Source: JBDIAR01 sp039812545 (lineage in GTDB: Bacteria > Actinomycetota > Actinomycetes > Actinomycetales > Dermatophilaceae). From it: DNA of 7,025 bases. The stretch is taken from positions 1 through 7,025 of the forward strand of contig JBDIAR010000171.1 in assembly GCA_039812545.1 (NCBI GenBank), written 5' to 3'. A model generated the notes under the pieces. The model had not been told where the DNA came from and made no database searches. It saw only the letters and a list, made by a program, of their open reading frames with translations. Below, in pieces: positions 1 to 5,446 of this stretch. The position numbers and the translations under genes were made by a program. Numbering within the stretch: position 1 is the first letter of the stretch; each line of letters begins with the position of its first letter.

Positions 1-66
1 CCGCCCACCATCGAGAACAGGGCAGCGCCAATGTGACTGCGGCGGCGGGCAGGAGAAGCTGGGAGG
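1..66. other. Region downstream of the DUF4921 gene, nothing recognised
   Basis: No convincing hairpin, coding end or start is visible. A minus-strand ATG at 9-11 could begin the next gene, but only three codons are inside the window and no ribosome binding site precedes it. Confidence 0.5.
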
Positions 67-1413
67 TTACCGCTCGCGTAGGCGCGGGTTGTACCGCAGT
101 GAATTCGGCGCGCACGGGCATTCCTCGGCGATCCGGATGAACGGGTCGATCCGGCCGGCGTCGCGCAACCGGAAGAGCTCGGGGACGACCCGGTCGCGCA
201 GGGACACCGGGTCGATGGTGTTCAGGTACACCTTGGTCCCGCCCTCGAACCCGGCCAGCGTCGACACCCGCCACTTGACGACGATGTGCCACGGCATCGA
301 CACGTCCACGTCCGGGGCCCGGTGATGCCATTCCTCGTTGCACGGGATATTGGCTCCCGCCGCGGCGTGCATGGCGTGCAGCAGGTCGGACATCCCGCGC
401 CGTTCGGCGGGGTCGAGCAGCCACGGTTCGCTGCGTTCGCTCTTGCAGTAAATCTCCAGCGAGGGGTACCGGTGACCGAATCCCGCGAAAGCGATCGCAT
501 GGTCGTTCTCGGCCACCACGAGGTTGTGATACCCCGCGTAATTGACCGCCGCGTCGTTGAAGACGTTCGGATTGGCCCGGACGGCTCGGATCTCCAGTTC
601 GTTCTGAATCCCGCGTTCATCGATTGCCACGAGTTGTTTGTGCAGGTGGTCGAACGACGCCCCGGCGGGCTTGAGCCAGTTCTGGAAGACGGCGACGTAC
701 CTGGCATACCGGTTCTGCGCGTAGAGGTCGGCCATGGCGTCCACCGTGATGTCGGTGTACTCGGCGTGCTCGGCGGGGGTGAGTTCGCCCGAGGACGCCA
801 ACTGTTGGTCGGTGGTCGCGCCGTCCACATAATGCCGGCGCGCGACGATGACGTCGTGGCCGCTGCCGAAGAAGGCCTCACTCTCGGCCAGCAGCTCGTC
901 GACGCTGAGATCGGCCTTGCGGTCCGGCGGCACCCGGATCTCCATGAGCCGCAGGACGTGTTCGCGCCCGAGGCGACTACCGAGGTACTCGCCCATGTGC
1001 GCGGCGGCCGATGGCGGGAGCCGGTGCCCGTAGTTCCAGTGCCAGTAGTCGAAGGAGATGATTTCGAAGAGGTTCGGGATGCGGCGGAACTCGGCGACGC
1101 CGGCGATGACCGCTTCGGCCGTCAGCCGGTGCTGTCGGACGAAGCCATCGCCGGCCCGCACCGAGCGCGACTTCTCCGGCGGGGTGTCCAGATAGCGGTC
1201 GCTGCAGAACGCGCACCCGGCGGTGAAGTCCTCCGGCGTCAACGGCCGGGGGGTGCCGGTGGCCAGGCCCAGCGGACGGCGGGCCCGACCGGGGATCGTC
1301 CAGACGTCGGTGCCGGTGAACGGGTTGACCTGTTTGACGGTCCCGTCGGCCATAGTCCGCAGATAGTCGGCCAGCATGATCGGGTCGGGCATGTAGTCGG
1401 GCAGACCGGTCAT
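67..1413 (-). CDS. DUF4921 family protein, galactose-1-phosphate uridylyltransferase-like (HIT superfamily)
   Basis: Predicted 448-residue cytosolic protein with no signal peptide or membrane segment. The N-terminal part (about residues 22-50) reads MADGTVKQVNPFTGT then WTIPGRARRPL, which I recall as typical of actinobacterial DUF4921 proteins. A CAFC motif (Cys67, Cys70) followed by RYLDTPPEK resembles the zinc-binding CxxC start of GalT-type enzymes. DHLHKQ (His256, His258) resembles the GalT HPHGQ active-site motif. A second HIT-like half contains CNEEWHH (358-364) and MPWHIVVKW (373-381). Nucleotidyl transfer or hydrolysis is therefore plausible, but the substrate is unknown. The frame is open upstream to a GTG at 1479, which would add 22 proline-rich residues and overlap mnmA. 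I prefer the ATG at 1413, although neither has a clear ribosome binding site; an ATG at 1392 is also possible. It lies 32 bases after mnmA on the same strand and is probably cotranscribed. The family name is from memory; the HIT-like motifs are visible. Confidence 0.8.
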   Translation of the reverse strand: MTGLPDYMPDPIMLADYLRTMADGTVKQVNPFTGTDVWTIPGRARRPLGLATGTPRPLTPEDFTAGCAFCSDRYLDTPPEKSRSVRAGDGFVRQHRLTAEAVIAGVAEFRRIPNLFEIISFDYWHWNYGHRLPPSAAAHMGEYLGSRLGREHVLRLMEIRVPPDRKADLSVDELLAESEAFFGSGHDVIVARRHYVDGATTDQQLASSGELTPAEHAEYTDITVDAMADLYAQNRYARYVAVFQNWLKPAGASFDHLHKQLVAIDERGIQNELEIRAVRANPNVFNDAAVNYAGYHNLVVAENDHAIAFAGFGHRYPSLEIYCKSERSEPWLLDPAERRGMSDLLHAMHAAAGANIPCNEEWHHRAPDVDVSMPWHIVVKWRVSTLAGFEGGTKVYLNTIDPVSLRDRVVPELFRLRDAGRIDPFIRIAEECPCAPNSLRYNPRLRER

Positions 1414-1445
1414 GCAGCCGATTCTGGCAGCCGGAGGCGGCGGGG

Positions 1446-2528
1446 TTAAGACCGGGATCGGGTTCGGGAGATCGTGCACGATCCGACGACCATCGTCCCG
1501 CGATAGAACACCGCGCTCTGACCCGGCGCCACGCCGCGCAGCGGCTCGTCGAGGCGTACCCTCACCCCGTCATCGTCGGGTTCCACGTATGCCGGGAGTT
1601 CGGCTCCGTGGGCGCGAACCTGCACTCCCAGCCGTTCCCCGGTGGCCAACGGCGGCCCGCACCACCGGGCGTGATCGCCGTCGAACTCGGTGATGCCGAG
1701 CAGCTGCGCGGGCCCGACGACCACGAGATTGTCGGCCGGCCGGACGTCGAGCACATAGCGCGGCGACCCGTCGGCCGCCGGAACGGACAGGTGCAGCCCG
1801 CGGCGTTGGCCGACGGTGTACCCGGGCGCGCCGTCGTGACGCCCCACCACCCGACCGGTCTCGTCGAGGATGTCCCCCGGCATACGGGTCAGGTGGCGGC
1901 CCAGGAAACCGCGGGTGTCGCCGTCCGGGATGAAGCAGATGTCGTGACTGTCCGGTTTCGAGGCGACGGCGAACCCGCGCGCGGCGGCCTCGGCCCGGAC
2001 CTGGGTCTTGGTCGAATCGCCGAGCGGGAAGAAGGCGTGCGCCAGCTGGTCGGTATCCAGGACGCCGAGGACGTAGGACTGGTCCTTGGCCGGGTCGACC
2101 GCTCGATGCAACTCGCGCGCACCGTCGGGCCCCTCGACGATCCGGGCGTAATGGCCGGTGGCGACGGCGTCGAAGCCGAGGGCGAGCGCCCGGTCGAGCA
2201 GCGCGGCGAACTTGATCCGTTCGTTGCAGCGCAGGCACGGGTTGGGGGTCCGGCCGGCCCGGTACTCCGCGACGAAGTCGTCGACCACCTCGCGCTCGAA
2301 GGCCTCGGCGAGATCCCAGACGTAGTAGTCGATCCCGAGCCGATCGGCCACCCGGCGCGCGTCGCCGGCATCCTCGATCGAACAGCAGCCCCGGGCGCTC
2401 TCGCGCAACGTGGCCGCGCTGCGCGACAACGCCAGGTGGACGCCGACGACGTCGTGGCCGGCCTCGATCATCCGAGCCGCGGCGACCGCCGAGTCCACTC
2501 CCCCGCTCATCGCGGCGACGATCCTCAT
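1446..2528 (-). CDS. mnmA: tRNA-specific 2-thiouridylase MnmA (TrmU)
   Basis: A complete 360-residue enzyme of normal length. It adenylates and then thiolates U34 of tRNA-Lys, -Glu and -Gln using ATP and sulfur from a cysteine desulfurase. The N-terminal PP-loop ATP pyrophosphatase motif SGGVDSA is at residues 8-14. TPNPCLRCN (94-102) carries the catalytic Cys101, and HDICFIPDG (195-203) carries the second catalytic Cys198, matching Cys102 and Cys199 of the E. coli enzyme. ATGHYARI (123-130), KDQSYVL (148-154) and GYTVGQRRGL (236-245) are further family signatures; the C-terminal beta-barrel domain follows. An extra Cys98 makes a CxxC pair, whereas E. coli has Asp there. The start ATG overlaps the desulfurase stop as ATGA, with a good Shine-Dalgarno sequence (GGGAGGG, 2533-2539) five bases before it, so translation is probably coupled. 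The organisation matches the B. subtilis yrvO-mnmA and mycobacterial Rv3025c-Rv3024c pairs. Confidence 0.97.
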   Translation of the reverse strand: MRIVAAMSGGVDSAVAAARMIEAGHDVVGVHLALSRSAATLRESARGCCSIEDAGDARRVADRLGIDYYVWDLAEAFEREVVDDFVAEYRAGRTPNPCLRCNERIKFAALLDRALALGFDAVATGHYARIVEGPDGARELHRAVDPAKDQSYVLGVLDTDQLAHAFFPLGDSTKTQVRAEAAARGFAVASKPDSHDICFIPDGDTRGFLGRHLTRMPGDILDETGRVVGRHDGAPGYTVGQRRGLHLSVPAADGSPRYVLDVRPADNLVVVGPAQLLGITEFDGDHARWCGPPLATGERLGVQVRAHGAELPAYVEPDDDGVRVRLDEPLRGVAPGQSAVFYRGTMVVGSCTISRTRSRS

Positions 2529-3721
2529 CGGGCCCTCCCGGCCCGGTGTGCGCGTCGGGCCCGGTCCACGACCTGCGGCAGGGCTGCCATGAACGCGGCG
2601 ACATCCGCCTCGGTCGAGGTCCACCCAAGCGTCACCCGCAGCGAACCCGCAGCGGCCGCCTCGCCGCGGCCCATCGCCAGGACCACGTGACTGGGCCGGT
2701 GGACCCCGGCCTGGCACGCCGAACCGGCCGAGACGCTGATCCCGACCTGGTCGAACAGGACGACCACCGCCTCGCTGTCGCAGCCGTCCAAGGTCAGGTG
2801 CGCGTGTCCCGGCAGGACCCGGGTGAGGTCGCCGGGCGCGGGCGCCACAGTCGCGTGAACGCCGTCCAGCGCGGTGGCGCCCGCAAGAAGCGCGTCGCGT
2901 AGCTGCGTGAGGCGGGCGTTCTCCTGCTCGAGGTTCTCGTATGCCAGGGCGAGCGCGAGCGCCAACGCTGAGGCTCCGGCGACGTGGACCGTCCCGGCCC
3001 GCAGCCCCCGCTCCTGACCGCCACCGACCAGCAGCGGCTCCAGGGCCGCGTCGCGGCGGACCAACAGGGCACCGATCCCGGTCGGCGCGCCCAGCTTGTG
3101 ACCCGAGATCGCGAGCAGGTCCGCGCCCGAGGCGGCGAAGTCGATCCGCCGATGCCCGGCGGACGCCACCGCGTCCACGTGCAACGGAACACCGGCCGAC
3201 CGGCATACCTCGGCGATCTGCTCCACCGGCTGGATCGTCCCGACCTCGTTGTTGGCGGCCATCACCGCGACCAGGGCCGGGCGGGCGGGCGCGGCCGAGA
3301 TGGCCGACGCGACTGCTTCGGCCGCGACCACGGCGTCGCCATCGGGGTCGACGAGGACCGGGTGGGCGTCGTGGCGATCACCCAGAGCGGCGACGGCGTC
3401 CAGCACCGCCTTGTGTTCCATCGCGCCCGCGATCACGGTCCGGCGGGTCGGATCGGTCCGGCGGCGGGCGGCATACAGGCCCCTGATCGCCAGGTTGTCC
3501 GCCTCGGTGCCGCCGGAGGTGAACACCACCTCGCTGGGATGGGCACCCAGGTGGGCGGCCACCGACTCCCGGGCGTCGTCGAGACGGCGCCGAGCGGCGC
3601 GACCGTGGGCATGGACGGATGACGGATTGCCCACGGCTGCCAGGTCTTCGGCGTAGCGCTCGGCGACCTCGCGACGCACCGGGGTGGTGGCCGCGTGGTC
3701 GAGGTAGACGGGACGCCGCAC
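2525..3721 (-). CDS. iscS: Cysteine desulfurase, NifS/IscS family, partner of MnmA
   Basis: A complete 398-residue PLP enzyme (aminotransferase class V fold) that converts cysteine to alanine and passes the sulfur on as a persulfide. Signatures in order: YLDHAATTP (6-14), TSGGTEADN (68-76), MEHKAVL with the ring-stacking His103, NNEVGTIQP (157-165), HVDAV with PLP-binding Asp183, the Schiff-base lysine in SGHKLGAP (Lys209), RAGT (241-244), and the mobile loop SAGSACQAGV with catalytic Cys336. The loop is as long as in E. coli IscS. Where IscS proteins have a Gln three residues after the Asp (E. coli Gln183), this protein has Ala186. The GTG start fits the usual N-terminus a few residues before YLDHAATTP; no Shine-Dalgarno sequence is present, but a -10 box lies just upstream. 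It is first in the operon with mnmA, so tRNA thiolation is its likely main job. No scaffold or SUF genes are nearby. The symbol follows the mycobacterial usage; nifS-like is equally fair. Confidence 0.95.
   Translation of the reverse strand: MRRPVYLDHAATTPVRREVAERYAEDLAAVGNPSSVHAHGRAARRRLDDARESVAAHLGAHPSEVVFTSGGTEADNLAIRGLYAARRRTDPTRRTVIAGAMEHKAVLDAVAALGDRHDAHPVLVDPDGDAVVAAEAVASAISAAPARPALVAVMAANNEVGTIQPVEQIAEVCRSAGVPLHVDAVASAGHRRIDFAASGADLLAISGHKLGAPTGIGALLVRRDAALEPLLVGGGQERGLRAGTVHVAGASALALALALAYENLEQENARLTQLRDALLAGATALDGVHATVAPAPGDLTRVLPGHAHLTLDGCDSEAVVVLFDQVGISVSAGSACQAGVHRPSHVVLAMGRGEAAAAGSLRVTLGWTSTEADVAAFMAALPQVVDRARRAHRAGRAR
2533..2539 (-). promoter_or_regulatory. Ribosome binding site of mnmA
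   Basis: GGGAGGG on the minus strand ends four to five bases before the mnmA ATG and lies inside the last codons of the desulfurase gene. It fixes the mnmA start at 2528 and excludes the longer upstream frame, which only overlaps the desulfurase. Confidence 0.75.
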
Positions 3722-3727
3722 CGCTGC

Positions 3728-3733
3728 AGTGTA
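3728..3733 (-). promoter_or_regulatory. -10 element of the desulfurase-mnmA operon, leaderless start
   Basis: TACACT on the minus strand fits the actinobacterial -10 pattern TANNNT. Only six bases (GCAGCG) separate it from the GTG start, so transcription should begin at or next to the start codon and give a leaderless mRNA. That explains the missing Shine-Dalgarno sequence. The -35 region is weak: GACGGC about 18 bases upstream is the best candidate. Confidence 0.55.
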
Positions 3734-3779
3734 GTTCGCGCCGCCGAACCGGCCGTCGGGGCCGGCGCCGCGCCCGATC

Positions 3780-3809
3780 TTGCCGCCGGGTCGAAGCGGC
3801 CCTCACAAT
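3780..3809 (+). promoter_or_regulatory. Candidate sigma-70-type promoter for the VOC gene
   Basis: TTGCCG (3780-3785) and CACAAT (3804-3809) are separated by 18 bases, each matching four of six bases of the TTGACA and TATAAT consensus. Transcription would start near 3816 and leave a leader of about 40 bases containing the ribosome binding site. This is the least GC-rich spot of the divergent gap with the desulfurase. It is a match by eye only. Confidence 0.35.
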
Positions 3810-3838
3810 GGGCCCGGTCGCCCACCCGGGCGGCCGGC

Positions 3839-3846
3839 GAGGAGGG
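3839..3846 (+). promoter_or_regulatory. Ribosome binding site of the VOC gene
   Basis: GAGGAGGG lies about eight to nine bases before the ATG at 3855. It decides the start: the frame is open upstream to 3780, but that extension is a low-complexity Pro/Arg/Gly stretch without family similarity, while the protein from 3855 begins exactly at the usual VOC first strand. Confidence 0.75.
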
Positions 3847-3854
3847 TTCGGCAG

Positions 3855-4250
3855 ATGTCGCGTGTCATCCATTTCGAGATCCATGCCGCGGACGTGCCGC
3901 GGGCGGTGACCTTCTACCGGGAGGTCTTCGGCTGGCAGATGACTGACTGGAGCGAGTATGCCGGGACGCCGTACTTCGGCGTGACCACCGGCGCGGACGA
4001 CGAGCCGGGGATCAACGGGGCGATCATGCAGCGCCAGGGTCAGAACATGGCGGTCGGCGGCCCGGTCGCCGGTGCCGTCCTCACCATCGGGACCGACGAC
4101 TTCGACGCGCTCGCCGCCCGGATCATGCAGGCGGGCGGCAGCGTCGCCTTGCCGAAGGCGGCCCTGCCCGGGATGGCCTGGCAGGGCTACTTCCACGACA
4201 CCGAGAACAACGTTTTCGGCATCCATCAGCCCGACCCGGAAGCAGCTTGA
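3855..4250 (+). CDS. VOC family (glyoxalase/bleomycin resistance fold) protein
   Basis: A complete 131-residue cytosolic protein made of one vicinal-oxygen-chelate module pair. The first half opens with VIHFEIHAADVPRAV and FYREVFGW (about residues 4-27), the standard beta-alpha start of this family. GINGAIM (52-58) is the strand before the second half. AVLTIGTDDFDALAARIMQAGG (about 74-95) begins the second beta-alpha unit, and DTENNVFGIHQPDP (about 115-128) is the typical last strand and tail. His6 or Glu8 and Glu117 stand where members of the fold carry metal ligands, but the substrate is unknown. These single-domain proteins range from lyases and dioxygenases to binding proteins, so an enzymatic role is not assured. 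It starts a plus-strand unit divergent from the desulfurase; next comes a decayed DUF1272-like fragment and then a double-GNAT gene. The length and C-terminus are normal, so the damage to its neighbour did not reach it. Confidence 0.9.
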   Translation: MSRVIHFEIHAADVPRAVTFYREVFGWQMTDWSEYAGTPYFGVTTGADDEPGINGAIMQRQGQNMAVGGPVAGAVLTIGTDDFDALAARIMQAGGSVALPKAALPGMAWQGYFHDTENNVFGIHQPDPEAA

Positions 4251-4252
4251 CG

Positions 4253-4384
4253 GTGCCACCCGATGCCGCTGCCCTGATCTGTAGCCACGCGTGCACCGAC
4301 TGTCCAGCCTGCGCCGCCTCCACCTCGTGCCCGAATCGCGGCGGTGAACTCGTGCCCCACCGTCGCGCTCCCCTGCCGTGGTGA
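4253..4384 (+). pseudogene. Remnant of a DUF1272-like cysteine-rich protein gene
   Basis: The frame from 4253 to the TGA at 4382-4384 reads PPDAAALICSHACTDCPAC, then CPNRGGELVPHRR. I recognise this as the middle and end of DUF1272 proteins, whose typical form runs ICSFECTFC, a second CxxC, then CPNCGGELV and a basic tail. Three things suggest decay. The usual N-terminal segment with its first Cys-x-x-Cys pair is absent, because the upstream sequence is the VOC gene. The stretch before CPN is about three residues shorter than in the family. The last metal-binding Cys is Arg (CPNR). A GTG at 4253 could start a 43-residue peptide, but no ribosome binding site stands before it, only the VOC stop. 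The end overlaps the GNAT start by seven bases, which suggests that an intact gene was once coupled to it. The family call is from memory of the motif; a small expressed zinc-binding peptide is the alternative. Confidence 0.55.
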
Positions 4385-5436
4385 CCGGACGCCCGGACAC
4401 GATCGAGACCGCCCGTCTACGGCTGAGGCCGCCCACCCCGTCCGACGCTGCGTGGTGGGTGGCGCTGCACCGCGACCCACGCCTGTGGACGCACGCCCCG
4501 CACGCGATGCCAGCCGACGACGGCGTGGCCGGGGTGCAGTTCGAGCGAGTCCTGGCCGGGTGGGTCGAGACGGGCTGGCATTACATGGTCGCGCAGGACG
4601 CGACGAGCGGCGAACGGGTCGGCGTGGGCGGTCTTCGCCGCCGGGGTGAGGCTCTCAACCTCTACTACCGATTCGCCCACGAAGTCCACGGTCGCGGCCT
4701 CGGCGCCGAGGCGGCTCGGGCCTGGACGGCATACGGGCTCGAATGGCTGCCGACGCAGCTACGGATCGAGGCAGCCGTCAAGGAGCACAATCGAGCCTCG
4801 GTGGCCGCGGCCGAACGCGCCGGACTGGAACGGATCGGCACTCGGGTCCTCGACGACGACCTCCCCGACGAACCCCCGTCGGCCGTGTTCGCCGCCCCCG
4901 GCGTCGATCGCGTCGACCGGCTCGACGACGACCTGCGCGCCCAGGTTCTCGACCTGTGGTGCCGGGTCAACGACGCCGACGGTGCCGTGGGATTCCGTCC
5001 CGGGGCACCGCGGGCGGCGGTCGACAACGCCCTGGCCGCCCATGAGCAGACGATGGCGCAAGGCCGCTCGTTCGTGGTGACGCTGCGCTCCGCCGGCGGT
5101 GAGCTTCGCGGCGTCGGCTGGCTCACCCGCTCGGCGAATCCACTGCTGGGTCACTGGCTCCAGATCTCCCGGGTGATGACCGACCCGACTCGGCGCGGCC
5201 GCAACCTGGGCCGGCTGCTCATGGCCGGGGTCCACCGGCAGGCCCGCGCCGCCGGCGCCGAACTCGTCAGCCTCGACTACCGCGGCGGTACCGGCCTCGG
5301 CGCGTTCTACCGAACCTGCGGGTATGCCGAAACCGGTCGGCTGCCCCGCGCGATCCGGCTGGCTCCCGGCGACGACCGCGACTCGGTCACGATGGCCCGG
5401 CGGCTGGACGACCTGCCGCTGTCCGCAGGCCGCTGA
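4378..5436 (+). CDS. Tandem GNAT-domain N-acetyltransferase
   Basis: A complete 352-residue cytosolic protein with two GNAT acetyl-CoA-binding domains. The first (about residues 8-158) is of the RimJ/RimL type: ETARLRLRPPTPSDA at the start, the acetyl-CoA loop HGRGLGAEA (104-112), then EAAVKEHNRASVAAAERAGLERIG-like signatures (131-154, typical N-x-x-S and AGxxxxG). The second (about 177-345) is of the Acetyltransf_1 type, with VMTDPTRRGRNLGRLL (266-281) holding its loop and GAFYRTCGYAETGR (308-321) its last helix and strand. Both loops look intact. The substrate cannot be told; amino groups of proteins, antibiotics or small metabolites are all possible. The double-GNAT plan recalls mycothiol synthase MshD, but the first half here is RimJ-like, so I do not call it that. 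Start is GTG at 4378 or the adjacent GTG at 4381; an in-frame TGA at 4345 bounds it. No Shine-Dalgarno sequence is seen, consistent with coupling to the decayed upstream frame. Confidence 0.88.
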   Translation: MVTGRPDTIETARLRLRPPTPSDAAWWVALHRDPRLWTHAPHAMPADDGVAGVQFERVLAGWVETGWHYMVAQDATSGERVGVGGLRRRGEALNLYYRFAHEVHGRGLGAEAARAWTAYGLEWLPTQLRIEAAVKEHNRASVAAAERAGLERIGTRVLDDDLPDEPPSAVFAAPGVDRVDRLDDDLRAQVLDLWCRVNDADGAVGFRPGAPRAAVDNALAAHEQTMAQGRSFVVTLRSAGGELRGVGWLTRSANPLLGHWLQISRVMTDPTRRGRNLGRLLMAGVHRQARAAGAELVSLDYRGGTGLGAFYRTCGYAETGRLPRAIRLAPGDDRDSVTMARRLDDLPLSAGR

Positions 5437-5446
5437 GGTCAGCGGC
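5429..5446. terminator. Probable bidirectional terminator spanning both stop codons
   Basis: GCCGCTGA and TCAGCGGC are perfect reverse complements separated by GG, giving a 7-bp RNA stem with an AGGT or ACCT loop whichever strand is transcribed. The TGA of the GNAT gene (5434-5436) and the TGA of the monooxygenase gene (5439-5441 on the minus strand) both lie inside it. There is no U-run on either side, as is common in GC-rich actinobacteria, so termination strength is uncertain. Confidence 0.55.

Noticed and set aside
1..11. Possible start of a further minus-strand gene (ATG at 9-11)
   Set aside because: Only three codons are in the window and there is no ribosome binding site or -10 box before it.
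286..1449. Long plus-strand open frame opposite the DUF4921 gene
   Set aside because: It is antisense to a gene with clear family motifs, and its Val/Gly/Arg-rich translation has no recognisable domain. Such frames are common opposite GC-rich genes.
1414..1479. Longer start (GTG at 1479) for the DUF4921 gene
   Set aside because: The extra 22 residues are proline-rich, overlap mnmA by 34 bases and have no ribosome binding site; the family-like part starts later.
1608..2690. Plus-strand frame opposite mnmA
   Set aside because: It is a shadow of the mnmA codons; no start signal and no domain.
3749..3765. Inverted repeat CCGGCC-GTCGG-GGCCGG between the desulfurase and VOC genes
   Set aside because: Six-base GC-only arms arise often by chance at this base composition, and it does not fit a terminator or match another site.
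4378..5436. Identity as mycothiol synthase MshD
   Set aside because: Length and the double-GNAT plan are similar, but the first half is RimJ/RimL-like and I see no MshD-specific signature.
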